Shown here: piece by piece, positions 25,665 to 34,858 of the stretch
Position numbering within the stretch: the first letter of the stretch is position 1
Layout: each line of letters opens with the position of its first letter
DNA from: Rhodoligotrophos defluvii
Lineage (GTDB): Bacteria; Pseudomonadota; Alphaproteobacteria; Rhizobiales; Im1
Reading direction: 5' to 3'
Assembly (NCBI RefSeq): GCF_005281615.1
Contig: NZ_SZZM01000002.1
Span: 248,001 to 312,000 of the forward strand
Length of the DNA: 64,000 nucleotides
Made by a program: the position numbers and the translations under genes
Notes under the pieces: generated by a model
What the model saw: only the letters and a program-made list of their open reading frames with translations
Databases searched by the model: none
Told to the model about the DNA's origin: nothing

Positions 25665-26020
25665 TAGCACAGCGGGGCGCCCTGAAACCAATCAGCGGCC
25701 TGAAAAACCTTGACCCGGCGAGCGATTACCCACGGACCTTCTGTAGGGTCCTCCAACAAGGGTGCGGTTTTGATAGCATGCCCCTTCCGCATGCCGAATG
25801 CGGTTTATTGTGATGCGTTTTATTTCGATTTCTGATGGATCAGCCGGGGATACCCGCAGAATGGCAGGTGGTAATTGGCCCTGCCCTGCGATGAGCAGGC
25901 CCGCTCGTCGCAAAGCCGATGGGCTGAACCCGCGAGGGTTCCGCGCCACCGGCACGACGCCCCGTTCGTCGCCGTGGTGTCTTGGAAAGTGCTGCGTCGG
26001 CGACGGCGATCTCCGCCACG
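25665..26020. other. gene-free stretch between the TRAP operon and the SRPBCC gene
   Basis: About 350 bp without a convincing gene. A minus-strand open frame of 87 codons covers part of it but has no family likeness and no good ribosome site. The left end probably holds the TRAP promoter; nothing else was recognised. Confidence 0.4.
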
Positions 26021-26485
26021 TTAGTCCTGCTGGCCGATTATGGCGCCGATGTTCCGGACAACCTTCTTCCAGCCCTCGCTCATGTTCTTGAAGGCCGTAT
26101 CGTTCTTCGGCAGGACGAACCCGGAATGGACAAGGCGGAGGCGCGTGCCGTTTTCGACCTTGGAAAGGATGAACGTGACGACGGTGTCCAGCCGGGAGCC
26201 GTATCCGACGTTTCCCTCATGCCCACCTTTCCAGGCATAGGCAAACCGTTCGTGCGGCTTCACCTCCAGCACCTGGCAGTGAATGGTGCCGTCCCACGCG
26301 CCGGCCGGCGTGGTCTGATAGGTGAAATGTTTGCCTTCCACGGGCTCGAAGCCGGCCGGCATCATCAGCCAGCGCCCCATCAGACTGGGCGTCGTCAGCG
26401 TTTTCCAGATCGTCTCCGGTGTATGCGGGAAAACCTCGTCGACTACGATGTCTTGCGTGTGGGGCTTCAATGCGGCGTCCTTCAT
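26021..26485 (-). CDS. SRPBCC/AHSA1-domain protein
   Basis: 154 aa. The sequence shows the helix-grip fold of the Activator of Hsp90 ATPase homologue 1-like family (VVDEVFPHTPETIWKTLTTPSLMGRWLM, TFILSKVENGTRLRLVHSGF, MSEGWKKVV). Such bacterial proteins bind small hydrophobic ligands; the exact role is usually unknown. It overlaps the ArsR gene by ATGA (26482-26485), a very common pairing in which both are controlled by the ArsR protein. Confidence 0.9.
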   Translation of the reverse strand: MKDAALKPHTQDIVVDEVFPHTPETIWKTLTTPSLMGRWLMMPAGFEPVEGKHFTYQTTPAGAWDGTIHCQVLEVKPHERFAYAWKGGHEGNVGYGSRLDTVVTFILSKVENGTRLRLVHSGFVLPKNDTAFKNMSEGWKKVVRNIGAIIGQQD

Positions 26486-26811
26486 GGGTCGATCTCCTTC
26501 AGCAATGTTCTGAGATTTGCAAAGCGCTCGCGCCAGAACACGCCGTAATGGCTCATCCAGTCGACCAGCGGCTCGAGGCCTTCCGGCTGCGCGCGGTAGT
26601 AGACTTTTCGGCCTTCGGGGCGCTCGGCGACCAGACCGGCCTGTTTCAGTGCCTTGAGGTGTTGAGAGATGGCGCCCTGCGTCACGCCGCTCCCCCGCGT
26701 TAGTTCGACGACGGTGATCTCGTCGGACCTGACGATCCGCTCGAACACGGCCCGCCGGGTAGGATCAGCAAGCGCGCGCATAACGGCGTTGATGGGAGTG
26801 GCTTCGGTCAT
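26482..26811 (-). CDS. ArsR-family transcriptional repressor
   Basis: 109 aa from ATG 26811; the open frame reaches 26838, but that start would lie inside the operator. The winged helix-turn-helix is plain: ALADPTRRAVFERI, SGVTQGAISQHLKALKQAGLV, ERPEGRKVYYRA. No cysteine-rich metal site is visible, so it is probably of the SRPBCC-associated (SdpR/AHSA1-linked) type rather than a metal sensor. It is the first gene of the two-gene operon and should repress itself through the palindromes at 26830-26855. Confidence 0.9.
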   Translation of the reverse strand: MTEATPINAVMRALADPTRRAVFERIVRSDEITVVELTRGSGVTQGAISQHLKALKQAGLVAERPEGRKVYYRAQPEGLEPLVDWMSHYGVFWRERFANLRTLLKEIDP

Positions 26812-26829
26812 GCCAATCAAATAGCATTC

Positions 26830-26855
26830 ACTAATCAATTAGTCAACACTAATTG
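26830..26855. promoter_or_regulatory. overlapping double operator for the ArsR regulator
   Basis: Two perfect inverted repeats overlap: ACTAAT/ATTAGT with a 2-base spacer (26830-26843), and CAATTAGT/ACTAATTG with a 4-base spacer (26836-26855). They lie 19-44 bp upstream of the ArsR start in an AT-rich pocket, as expected for autorepression. Confidence 0.7.
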
Positions 26856-27082
26856 AAAAAGGCAGCAGAGATTCCCTGCCTGACGAGCTTGAAAACCACG
26901 CGATGCACTCCCAGATCTGCGAGGTCCGGGCCCCTCTGGCAGTGCCGCAGGCACTGCGATGTCGGATTTCGAGTTAGCTGCGGTAAGCGCACCTGGCTTG
27001 TTGGCCGACCCTTTCGAAGCCCCGTCGTCCTCCAGGTAAAGGCGTCCAGCCGCAGCCCAATCGGCCGCGGCACGGCCAGAGC

Positions 27083-27355
27083 ATGGAGAACGAAATGAAA
27101 TGCCCGATCGACCAGACAGAGCTGACGATGACGGAGCGGCAGGGGATCGAGATCGACTACTGCCCCAAATGCCGCGGCGTGTGGCTTGACCGCGGGGAGC
27201 TGGACAAGCTGATAGAACGGTCCAGCCTGGCCGACGCGCCGCCCAAGGAAACGACCTACCGGCAGGAGGCGCGGCCTCAATACCGCGAGGCTGGGTACGA
27301 TCGGCCTCACCACAAGAAGCGCAAGTCGCTGCTTGGCGAACTTTTCGATTTCTGA
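27083..27355 (+). CDS. small zinc-ribbon protein (zf-TFIIB type)
   Basis: 90 aa. The N-terminal half carries CPIDQTEL and, after about 18 residues, YCPKCRGVWLDRGELDKLIE. The cysteines C7, C27 and C30 and the following WLDRGEL match the PF13453 zinc-ribbon family. The basic, arginine- and histidine-rich C-terminal half (HHKKRKS) ends in LLGELFDF. The function of these short proteins is not known; nucleic acid or protein binding is inferred. A strong terminator follows, so it is probably transcribed alone. Confidence 0.85.
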   Translation: MENEMKCPIDQTELTMTERQGIEIDYCPKCRGVWLDRGELDKLIERSSLADAPPKETTYRQEARPQYREAGYDRPHHKKRKSLLGELFDF

Positions 27356-27369
27356 CCGGTCATCTGGTC

Positions 27370-27396
27370 AAGGCCGGCCCTCGGAGGGCCGGCCTT
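27370..27396 (+). terminator. rho-independent terminator
   Basis: A GC stem with arms AAGGCCGGCCC and GGGCCGGCCTT around a TCGGA loop is followed by TTTCTTC. It lies 14 bp after the zinc-ribbon stop codon. Confidence 0.85.
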
Positions 27397-27460
27397 TCTT
27401 CATCCGTCACCAATTCCCTCCTCATCCTCCTGGTAAAGGCGGTTCAGCGGAAGCGAATCC

Positions 27461-28468
27461 ATGGAATCAAGCATCTGGCTCTGGATTGGGTTCAACCTCT
27501 TCGTTCTGGCGCTCTTGGCCTTCGACCTCGGCGTGCTCCGCCGCAAGGAACGCGAAATCAAAGTCGGCGAGGCCCTGTGGCTGAGCCTTTTCTACGTCGT
27601 CCTTGCCCTGCTGTTCGGCGCGGGCATATTCTGGCTGAGGGGAGCGCAGGACGGTGTCGATTTCCTGACCGGCTATTTCATCGAGAAGTCGCTCAGCGTC
27701 GACAACGTCTTCGTCATTGTTCTGATCTTCACCTATTTCTCTGTGCCGGCGCAGTACCAGCACCGAGTGCTCTTCTGGGGCATTCTTGGCGCACTCTTTA
27801 TGCGCGGCGTGCTCATTTTCGCCGGCGTGCAACTGATTCACCAGTTCGCCTGGATGGCGCTCGTGTTCGGCGCCTTCCTCATCGTGACCGGTATCAAGAT
27901 GCTGATCGTGGCCGATCAGAAACCGGACCTCGACAACAACATCGTGCTGAGAGCGGTGCGGCGGCGGTTCCGTCTGACGGAGACCTTTCACGGCAAGCAT
28001 TTCTTCGTGCGACAGAACGGCTTGCTCTATGCCACGCCGCTGTTCCTGGTTCTCATGATGATCGAGTTCACGGATCTGGTCTTCGCCGTCGATTCCATTC
28101 CTGCCATCATCGCGATCACCACCGACCCCTTCATCGTCTACACCTCGAACGTTTTCGCCATCCTGGGATTGCGCGCCCTCTACTTCGCGCTGGCCGGAAT
28201 CGTGCCGCGCTTCGTCTACCTCAAATACGCCCTGTCACTCGTCCTTGTGGTGATCGGCTTTAAGATGATTGCCAACTACTTCTACGGCGGCAAGTTCGTG
28301 CCCACGGAGCTTGCCCTTTTCACCACGGTGGTGCTCATCGGCGGCTCGATCGTCCTGTCGCTCATGCGCACCCGCGGCATGGCCCCTGAGCCGCAGGCGC
28401 TGCCCACGGGGTGGGTGCCCGGCAGCCCGGCGCGGGACACTGGCGAGCAGCCCACCAGGACGGAGTAG
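27461..28468 (+). CDS. TerC/Alx-family integral membrane protein
   Basis: 335 aa with about nine membrane segments. LALLAFDLGVLRRKEREI, FIEKSLSVDNVFVIVLIF, and MMIEFTDLVFAVDSIPAI are the family signatures, including the two conserved acidic motifs (DLGVL and DLVFAVDSIPA) within membrane helices. Members are linked to tellurite resistance and, for Alx and relatives, to manganese export. The length fits Alx. No ter genes are nearby, so a metal homeostasis role is more likely than tellurite resistance. Confidence 0.9.
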   Translation: MESSIWLWIGFNLFVLALLAFDLGVLRRKEREIKVGEALWLSLFYVVLALLFGAGIFWLRGAQDGVDFLTGYFIEKSLSVDNVFVIVLIFTYFSVPAQYQHRVLFWGILGALFMRGVLIFAGVQLIHQFAWMALVFGAFLIVTGIKMLIVADQKPDLDNNIVLRAVRRRFRLTETFHGKHFFVRQNGLLYATPLFLVLMMIEFTDLVFAVDSIPAIIAITTDPFIVYTSNVFAILGLRALYFALAGIVPRFVYLKYALSLVLVVIGFKMIANYFYGGKFVPTELALFTTVVLIGGSIVLSLMRTRGMAPEPQALPTGWVPGSPARDTGEQPTRTE

Positions 28469-28490
28469 CCGGTGCATGCGTTGTGAAGCG

Positions 28491-28510
28491 GCCAGGCTTT
28501 CCTGGCGTTT
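28491..28510 (+). terminator. rho-independent terminator after the TerC-family gene
   Basis: The stem GCCAGG/CCTGGC with loop CTTT is followed by GTTTCT. It begins 22 bp after the stop codon of the TerC-family gene. Confidence 0.55.
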
Positions 28511-28593
28511 CTGCCCCCGCTGGCGTCCAATGCTCGATGAGACCTGTGATGCGAGCCCGGCATTTCGCACGAGTGCGCTTGTCGATGATCCCT

Positions 28594-29499
28594 TCACTCG
28601 TCCGCCGCCGCCCTTCGAACGGCCAAATTGGTCATGAGCCACTCGCGCAGGAGATGCGCCTCCGGATGGCGGCGGCTTTCCGCGTTCATCAGGATGTAAT
28701 GGGACTGGTCGTGCTCGACCTCGAGCGCAGGGATCGGCTCGATGAGCCGGCTGGCCTGAAGATATGGGCTAGCGAGCGTCCGCAGAACGAGAAGACAGCC
28801 GAGGCCGGTGCTCGCCAGCTCGAGTCCTACGAGGGAATTGTCGACGCTCGCCACCTCCACGCTGCGTAGCGTTGCATCGCCAGCCTTGCCGATGAGGCTT
28901 GCCCAACGGTCTTCGCAACCCATGATCTGGATGACCCCGCGGCTCGCCATCTGAGCAATGTCGAACGAGCACTCTTCGGCAAAGCGCCGCGTGCAGACCA
29001 GGATTGACCCCTCCGGGCCCAGCGAAATCGCATCGGCATCTGCCCAACGCCCATCACCGAAGCGAATGTCGAGATCAACGTCCTCCATACTGAGCGCATC
29101 TGCCCAGATCGCCGTCTGAAGGCGCACATGGATGCCGGGATAAGCCGCTGCGAAGGCGCGGAGACACGGGGCGAGCCGCAGCGCCGCGAACGACACGGGC
29201 GCACGCACCGAGACCGTCGCGCCGAGCTTCGCGCCGAAAATGCCGACCGTCGATACGGAAAGCTCGTCAAAGGCCTTGCGCACCGATGGGAGATAAGCCT
29301 TGCCCATGTCGCTGAGGCGCACGCCGCGGGCAAGCCGCTCGAACAGCGCATGCCCTAGATGCTGCTCCAAGCACCGGGTCTGATGGCTCACCGCCGCGGG
29401 GGTCAGATTGAGCTCTCTCGCCGCGGCAGAGAAGCTTTCGTGGCGAGCGGCAGCCTCGAAGGCGCGCAGCCATTGGAGATGGGGTAGCCGGTACGACAT
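28594..29499 (-). CDS. LysR-family transcriptional regulator, GcvA-like
   Basis: 301 aa. The opening MSYRLPHLQWLRAFEAAARHESFSAAARELNLTPAAVSHQTRCLE is typical of the GcvA/AmpR subgroup of LysR regulators. It is divergent from the oligopeptide-type binding protein gene at 29623, with a 123-bp gap that must hold both promoters. It therefore probably controls the binding protein, dehydratase and GMC genes. Confidence 0.9.
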   Translation of the reverse strand: MSYRLPHLQWLRAFEAAARHESFSAAARELNLTPAAVSHQTRCLEQHLGHALFERLARGVRLSDMGKAYLPSVRKAFDELSVSTVGIFGAKLGATVSVRAPVSFAALRLAPCLRAFAAAYPGIHVRLQTAIWADALSMEDVDLDIRFGDGRWADADAISLGPEGSILVCTRRFAEECSFDIAQMASRGVIQIMGCEDRWASLIGKAGDATLRSVEVASVDNSLVGLELASTGLGCLLVLRTLASPYLQASRLIEPIPALEVEHDQSHYILMNAESRRHPEAHLLREWLMTNLAVRRAAADE

Positions 29500-29622
29500 C
29501 CAGTGCCACCTTCAAATGAAACGATGCCTTACATCCATAATCTTTTGCTTCGGCAAGGGGCAACTCCATTGCAATCTTCCCCGCCAAGGCAATGCTGAGC
29601 TGGAACCTGGCTGGAGGGTTCA

Positions 29623-31200
29623 ATGAAGGTGAAGCGGCATTCGGAAAGCGTGACGGCGCTCACGAGGCGCGATCTGATGAAGGGAGCGGCGGCTTTGGGC
29701 GTTGCCGGCTCTGTCACCGCACTGGGCGCGGGCCCCGTCAGGGCAGCCGCGCCGAAGAGGGGCGGTGCCTTCAAGCTGGGGATCGGGTCCGGTTCGACCA
29801 CGGACTCGCTCGACCCCGGCACTTATGCCGATAATTACATGCAGTCGGTCGGCGGTGCGCTGCACAATTGCCTGACCGAGGTGGCCAATGACGGCGACCT
29901 GCGCGGCGAGGTGGCCGAAAGCTGGGAGGCAACGCCGGATGCCAAGACCTGGCGGTTCAGGCTGCGCCGCGGCATCACTTTCCACAACGGCAAGGACGTG
30001 ACGGCGGATGACGTTGTGGCCTCGATCAACCACCACCGGGGCTCCGGCTCGCAATCGGCGGCAAAGCCGATCTTGGAGCCGGTCGCCGATCTTCGCGCGG
30101 AAGACCCCCATACGGTGGTGTTCACGCTCACCGGCGGCAATGCCGACTTTCCCTATCTCGTTTCGGATTACCATCTCGCGATCATGCCGGCGGTCGACGG
30201 CAAAGTCGATGCGCGCTCTGGCGCTGGCTGCGGCGGGTACGTGCTCGAGCGCTTCGAGCCGGGGGTGGTGACCACCGTCAAGCGCAACCCGAATTATTGG
30301 AAGAGCGATCGGGCCTGGTTCGATGCCGTCGAGTTCCTCGCCATTCCCGACGTGACCGCCCGCACCAATGCGCTCACCACCGGGGCGATCCACGCGATGA
30401 ATCGGATCGACCTTAAGACTGTGCATTTTCTCGAACGCAACCAGAAGATCGAGATCTATTCCGTCAATGGTGGTCAGCACTATTCCTTCCCCATGAACAC
30501 GCAAGCTGCGCCTTTCAGCGACGTGAACGTGCGCCTTGCGCTCAAGCTTGCAATGGATCGGGAGAAGCTCCTTTCGACGCTACTGCGAGGCTATGGCGCG
30601 GTTGCCAACGATCAGCCGCTCACCCCCGGCTACAGATACTTCGATCCGAGCATACCGCAGCGCACTTATGACCCCGACCAGGCACGGCATCATCTCAAGA
30701 AGGCAGGCCACGACCGGCTGTCGGTCGATCTCCATGCCTCGGATGCGGCCTTTGCCGGGGCGGTCGATGCCGCGGTGCTGTTCAAGGAGCAGGCGGCCAA
30801 GGCAGGCATCGATATCAATGTGGTCCGCGAGCCGAACGACGGCTACTGGGACAATGTGTGGATGAAGAAGCCGTTCTGCGCTTCCTATTGGGGCGGCAAG
30901 CCCACCGCCGATTGGGCCTTCACGGTGGGCTACGCCGCGGGCGCGCCTTGGAACGATACCGCCTGGAACAACGATCGGTTCAATCAGCTGCTCGTTGCCG
31001 CGCGCGCCGAACTCGACGATGGCAAGCGGGCCCAGATGTATTCCGAGATGCAGCGCATCCTTCGCGATGACGGCGGCGCGATTATCCCGCTCTTCGCGAA
31101 CTACACGGGCGCGCTCTCGAAGACGGTCGGCCACGAGAAGCTCGCGAGCAACTGGGATCTCGACGGTCTGCGCGCTGCCGAGCGCTGGTGGTTTGCTTAG
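29623..31200 (+). CDS. oligopeptide/dipeptide-type ABC substrate-binding protein (family 5), orphan
   Basis: 525 aa. A twin-arginine signal ([13 protein letters not shown]) precedes a likely cleavage after PVRAA. The mature part follows family 5 binding proteins ([73 protein letters not shown]). The ligand may be a peptide, opine, sugar acid or glycoside. No permease or ATPase genes of this family are in the window, so it must borrow components encoded elsewhere. The enolase-family dehydratase follows at 65 bp. Confidence 0.9.
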   Translation: MKVKRHSESVTALTRRDLMKGAAALGVAGSVTALGAGPVRAAAPKRGGAFKLGIGSGSTTDSLDPGTYADNYMQSVGGALHNCLTEVANDGDLRGEVAESWEATPDAKTWRFRLRRGITFHNGKDVTADDVVASINHHRGSGSQSAAKPILEPVADLRAEDPHTVVFTLTGGNADFPYLVSDYHLAIMPAVDGKVDARSGAGCGGYVLERFEPGVVTTVKRNPNYWKSDRAWFDAVEFLAIPDVTARTNALTTGAIHAMNRIDLKTVHFLERNQKIEIYSVNGGQHYSFPMNTQAAPFSDVNVRLALKLAMDREKLLSTLLRGYGAVANDQPLTPGYRYFDPSIPQRTYDPDQARHHLKKAGHDRLSVDLHASDAAFAGAVDAAVLFKEQAAKAGIDINVVREPNDGYWDNVWMKKPFCASYWGGKPTADWAFTVGYAAGAPWNDTAWNNDRFNQLLVAARAELDDGKRAQMYSEMQRILRDDGGAIIPLFANYTGALSKTVGHEKLASNWDLDGLRAAERWWFA

Positions 31201-31265
31201 AGACTGAGATCTCCCCTCTCTCCTGGGGCTGTGCGCTTGCACATGTCCCATGGCCGAACTGTCCA

Positions 31266-32372
31266 ATGAAAATTGCCAAGCTTGAAACCTTCACCAACGC
31301 GTTCGTCGGATTCGTGCGCGTCACGTCCAGCAGCGGCGTCGAAGGCTGGGGGCAGCTATCTCCCTACAATGCGGACATCACCGCCACGATCTTCCACCGG
31401 CAGATCGCTCCCCATGCCTTGGGATGGGATGCCCTCGACATCGATGGCGTGGTGGATCACGTGCTGAGGAAGGAGCACAAATTCCCCGGCTCCTACATCT
31501 TCCGCGCTTTGAGCGGCCTTGACACGGCCCTCTGGGACCTCCGCGGCAAGCTGGAGGGTAAGAGCGTCTGTCGCCTGCTTGGGGGCGAGCCACGCGCCCT
31601 GCGCACCTATGCCTCGAGCATGCGCCGGGACATTACGCCCGAGGCCGAGGCCGATCGCTTCGCCGCACTGCGCGACCGTTATGGCTTCGATGCGTTCAAG
31701 TTCCGCGTCGGCCGGGAATGCGGCAAGGACGAGGACGAATGGCCGGGGCGAACAGAGGCGATCGTCCCATTGCTGCGGCAGAGGCTGCGAGACCAGATGA
31801 CCCTCCTTGCCGATGCAAATGGCGCCTATTCCCCGGCAAAGGCCATCGCTGTCGGGCGGCTTCTCGAAGACCACGGCATCGAGCATTTCGAGGAACCGTG
31901 CCCCTACTGGGAACTCGGCGAGACCAAGGAGGTCACCGACGCGCTGACGCTGAATGTCACCGGCGGAGAACAGGATTCGCTGATGCCGATCTGGCGGCAA
32001 ATGATCGGCATGCGCGCGGTTGACGTTGTGCAGCCTGATGTCTGCTACATGGGCGGGATCAGCCGGACCCTTGCGGTCGCAAGGCTCGCTTCGGAGGCAG
32101 GTCTCGTTTGCACCCCGCACTGTGCGAACCTGTCGATGGTGACGCTCTTCACAATGCACCTGCTGGGCGCGATCGACAATGCGGGTCCCTATCTCGAATT
32201 CTCGATAGAAGGCTACGACTACTATCCCTGGCAGGAGAGCCTGTTCCGCAAATCGCCTTATGACGTGGTGGACGGCAGGGTCAAGATTCCCGATGAACCC
32301 GGCTGGGGCGTCGAGATCTCGCCGGCATGGCTCGACCGGGCGCAGTACCAAGCCAGCACGCTAGCGCTCTAA
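31266..32372 (+). CDS. enolase-superfamily (mandelate racemase/muconate lactonizing) enzyme
   Basis: 368 aa from ATG 31266; the upstream start at 31188 would overlap the previous gene. Metal ligands are seen at D183 (LLADANG), E209 (FEEPCPYW) and E235 (GGEQDS). Acid-base candidates are K145 in KFR at strand two and D258/H285 ([20 protein letters not shown]). The Lys and His-Asp arrangement resembles the mandelate racemase subgroup, which holds sugar-acid dehydratases. It probably dehydrates or epimerises an acid produced from the imported compound. The GMC gene follows at 23 bp. Confidence 0.87.
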   Translation: MKIAKLETFTNAFVGFVRVTSSSGVEGWGQLSPYNADITATIFHRQIAPHALGWDALDIDGVVDHVLRKEHKFPGSYIFRALSGLDTALWDLRGKLEGKSVCRLLGGEPRALRTYASSMRRDITPEAEADRFAALRDRYGFDAFKFRVGRECGKDEDEWPGRTEAIVPLLRQRLRDQMTLLADANGAYSPAKAIAVGRLLEDHGIEHFEEPCPYWELGETKEVTDALTLNVTGGEQDSLMPIWRQMIGMRAVDVVQPDVCYMGGISRTLAVARLASEAGLVCTPHCANLSMVTLFTMHLLGAIDNAGPYLEFSIEGYDYYPWQESLFRKSPYDVVDGRVKIPDEPGWGVEISPAWLDRAQYQASTLAL

Positions 32373-32395
32373 GGACGGAGGCGCCGCCCTGCGCG

Positions 32396-34000
32396 ATGCT
32401 CGAATTCGACTATATCATCGTTGGTGCCGGCTCCGCCGGATGTGTGCTCGCGGACCGGCTCACTGCGTCGGGCCGCAACAGCGTTCTGGTGCTCGAAGCC
32501 GGCGGCTCGGACAGGCGGTTCTGGATCAAGGTCCCGATCGGCTATGGAAGGACCTTCTACGACACGCGGGTCGCCTGGTGCTATCGCGCCGAACCCGATC
32601 CCATGCTTGGCGGCCGAAGCGCCTACTGGCCGCGCGGCAAGGTGGTCGGAGGGTCGAGCTCGATCAACGCGCTCATCTATTGCCGCGGCCTGCCGCCCGA
32701 TTTCGACGATTGGCGCGATGCGGGCAACCCCGGCTGGGGCTGGAGCGATGTCGCGCCCCATTTCGAGCGGCTGGAGACGCGCTGCAGGGGCCGCTCACGT
32801 CAGGGGTCCGGGCCCGTTCACGTCACCGATGTGAGTCGCGAGATCCATCCCGCAAGCCGCCACTTCTTCGCTGCAGCCCGCGAGATGAGCCTGCCCGTTA
32901 CCGATGACTTCAACGGTCCTCATCCTGAAGGGGTGGGCTTCTACCAGATCACCACCCGCAACGGCTTCAGATGGTCGGCCGCTGATGCCTTTCTGAGGCC
33001 TGCCCTTGCCCGTGGCCGGTGCGAGCTCGTCACCCGAGTGCTTGTTAAGCGCATTCTCATCGAGAGCGGACAGGCAAGGGGGGTGGAATATCTTCGTGGC
33101 GGCCGGACCTTGCAGGCGATGGCTCGGCGCGGGGTGATCGTGAGCGCGGGCGCGGTCAACTCGCCACAGATCCTCCAGCTCTCAGGGATAGGTCCCGGCG
33201 CGCTACTGCAAGCTCATGGCATTCCGGTGGTCGCCCACCGCGAGGCGGTCGGCGCCAATCTCCAGGACCATCTCGCCATAGACTTCTTCTTCAAGGCACG
33301 CGAACCAACCCTCAACGACATCCTGTATCCCTGGCGGGGCAAGATCATCTCAGGCCTGCGCTACATCGCAACGCGCAGCGGGCCGCTCAGCACCAGCGTC
33401 AACCACTGCGGCGGTTTCGTGCGATCAAACGCCGAGGCCACGCGCCCCGATCTCCAGCTCTATTTCAACCCGATCACCTACCGCACCGCGCCCGCCAACA
33501 AGCGGCCGCTCATGAACCCCGACCCGTTCTCCGGCTTCATCCTCTCCTATCAGCCTTGCCGGCCGAAGAGCCGTGGGCGGATCGAGATTGGCTCGCCTGA
33601 CCCCATGGTGCCGCCGCGCATCATGCCCAACTCTCTGACCGATGCGGCGGACATCGCGGACATCCTCGCCGGCGGCCGGTTCATGAAGCGAATGGTCGCC
33701 ACCGAGGCCATGGCGCGGCTCATTGCCGAGCCGATTCCACCCTCGATCCTGGACATGTCGGATGACGACATGATCGAGGATTTCAAGCAACGCTGCGGAA
33801 GTGTCTTTCATGCCTGCGGCACCTGCCGCATGGGCCCGGATCCGGCCACATCGGTCGTTGACAATCGGCTGCGCGTCTACGGGATCGATCGGCTTCGGGT
33901 CATCGATGCCTCGGTCTTCCCGAATGTCACCTCTGGAAACACCAATGCACCAACACTCATGCTGGCCGACAGGGCGGCGGCGCTGCTGCTGGGCGAATAA
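32396..34000 (+). CDS. GMC-family FAD oxidoreductase (choline/alcohol dehydrogenase-like)
   Basis: 534 aa from ATG 32396. The FAD site is DYIIVGAGSAGCVLADRL; PRGKVVGGSSSINALIYCRG and SAGAVNSPQILQLSGIGP are the two GMC signatures. The active-site histidine is in VFHACGTCRMGPD and the partner in VTSGNTNAPTLMLADRAA. Such enzymes oxidise primary or secondary alcohols, including choline, polyethylene glycol and sugars. With the preceding dehydratase it suggests catabolism of a hydroxylated compound. It is convergent with the phosphodiesterase gene, 18 bp apart. Confidence 0.92.
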   Translation: MLEFDYIIVGAGSAGCVLADRLTASGRNSVLVLEAGGSDRRFWIKVPIGYGRTFYDTRVAWCYRAEPDPMLGGRSAYWPRGKVVGGSSSINALIYCRGLPPDFDDWRDAGNPGWGWSDVAPHFERLETRCRGRSRQGSGPVHVTDVSREIHPASRHFFAAAREMSLPVTDDFNGPHPEGVGFYQITTRNGFRWSAADAFLRPALARGRCELVTRVLVKRILIESGQARGVEYLRGGRTLQAMARRGVIVSAGAVNSPQILQLSGIGPGALLQAHGIPVVAHREAVGANLQDHLAIDFFFKAREPTLNDILYPWRGKIISGLRYIATRSGPLSTSVNHCGGFVRSNAEATRPDLQLYFNPITYRTAPANKRPLMNPDPFSGFILSYQPCRPKSRGRIEIGSPDPMVPPRIMPNSLTDAADIADILAGGRFMKRMVATEAMARLIAEPIPPSILDMSDDDMIEDFKQRCGSVFHACGTCRMGPDPATSVVDNRLRVYGIDRLRVIDASVFPNVTSGNTNAPTLMLADRAAALLLGE

Positions 34001-34018
34001 ATCGCCAGCTGCTCGAGC

Positions 34019-34843
34019 TCAAATCCGTATAACTTGATCATCCAGTGGCGCGTCGGGGTCATACGCATATCTCGGATTTGCGTCGAGATAGTCGTGATAA
34101 TGAACGATTGTTCGATCCCGGTCGAGGAAGATGACCGCATAGGCCGGCGGTTCCAGGCTGCAGATATTTTTTCGCGTCTCTTCAAAAGTGAGCCAGCTCT
34201 GGTGGTTGGTTCCGCGCAGCGCTGAGAACGGAATGCCGTGCCAGCTTCCGGAAACCGGCCGGTGCACATGCCCGAAGAAGATGTGGCGGATATTCGGCCG
34301 CCCCGCCACCACCCGGGCAAATTCATCGCCATTGGTCATCACATACTGATCGATATGGGGCAGGGCGATTGGAAAGGGAGGATGATGCATGAAGAGATAG
34401 ACGGGCCGATTGTCGCTCGTCTCCAGCATCTCCGCCAACCAGTACTGACGCGTCTTGCAGAAAAGCCCAGTGTGCACCCCTTCCTCCACCGTATCGAGGA
34501 AGATCAAGCGGCCCGCCGACGTATCGCGGACCGTTTGAACGAAGCCATTGGTGTCGAGACTCAGTTCGGGAAAGACGGAGTGCAATGTGGCGCGATTGTC
34601 GTGATTGCCGGCAAGCAGCTGATAAGGGACGGAAAGACCGTTCAGGGTTTCACGAAGCAGCACATAGGCGCTGAGATCGGCGTGATGGGCAAGATCGCCT
34701 GTCACGACGCACAGCGCGGCATCGCCGTGATGGCGATTGATGTCCGCCACGGCTGCAGTGAGCCGCTGATGCGGGTCGCTGCCGAAGATCATCTCACCCT
34801 TGGGCACGAGATGGCAATCGGTAAGCTGGATGATCTTGAGCAT
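34019..34843 (-). CDS. GpdQ-like cyclic/glycerophosphodiester phosphodiesterase
   Basis: 274 aa, the same length as the binuclear metallophosphodiesterase GpdQ of Enterobacter aerogenes. The metal ligands line up closely: D9 and H11 (TDCHL), D50 (TGDLAHH), N80 (GNHD), H153/H154 (FMHHPPF), H192 and H194 (GHVHRP); GpdQ uses Asp8, His10, Asp50, Asn80, His156, His195 and His197. It should hydrolyse phosphodiesters such as glycerophosphodiesters or 3',5'-cAMP in the cytoplasm. It ends the Ugp-type importer operon, 15 bp after the permease, so imported phosphodiesters are the probable substrate. Confidence 0.88.
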   Translation of the reverse strand: MLKIIQLTDCHLVPKGEMIFGSDPHQRLTAAVADINRHHGDAALCVVTGDLAHHADLSAYVLLRETLNGLSVPYQLLAGNHDNRATLHSVFPELSLDTNGFVQTVRDTSAGRLIFLDTVEEGVHTGLFCKTRQYWLAEMLETSDNRPVYLFMHHPPFPIALPHIDQYVMTNGDEFARVVAGRPNIRHIFFGHVHRPVSGSWHGIPFSALRGTNHQSWLTFEETRKNICSLEPPAYAVIFLDRDRTIVHYHDYLDANPRYAYDPDAPLDDQVIRI

Positions 34844-34858
34844 GCGAAAGCTCCCTTC

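Noticed and set aside
26849-27313. 154-codon minus-strand frame and 81-codon plus-strand frame before the zinc-ribbon gene
   Set aside because: Neither resembles any family; the first is antisense to the zinc-ribbon protein and the second has no ribosome site. The region is more likely promoter DNA.
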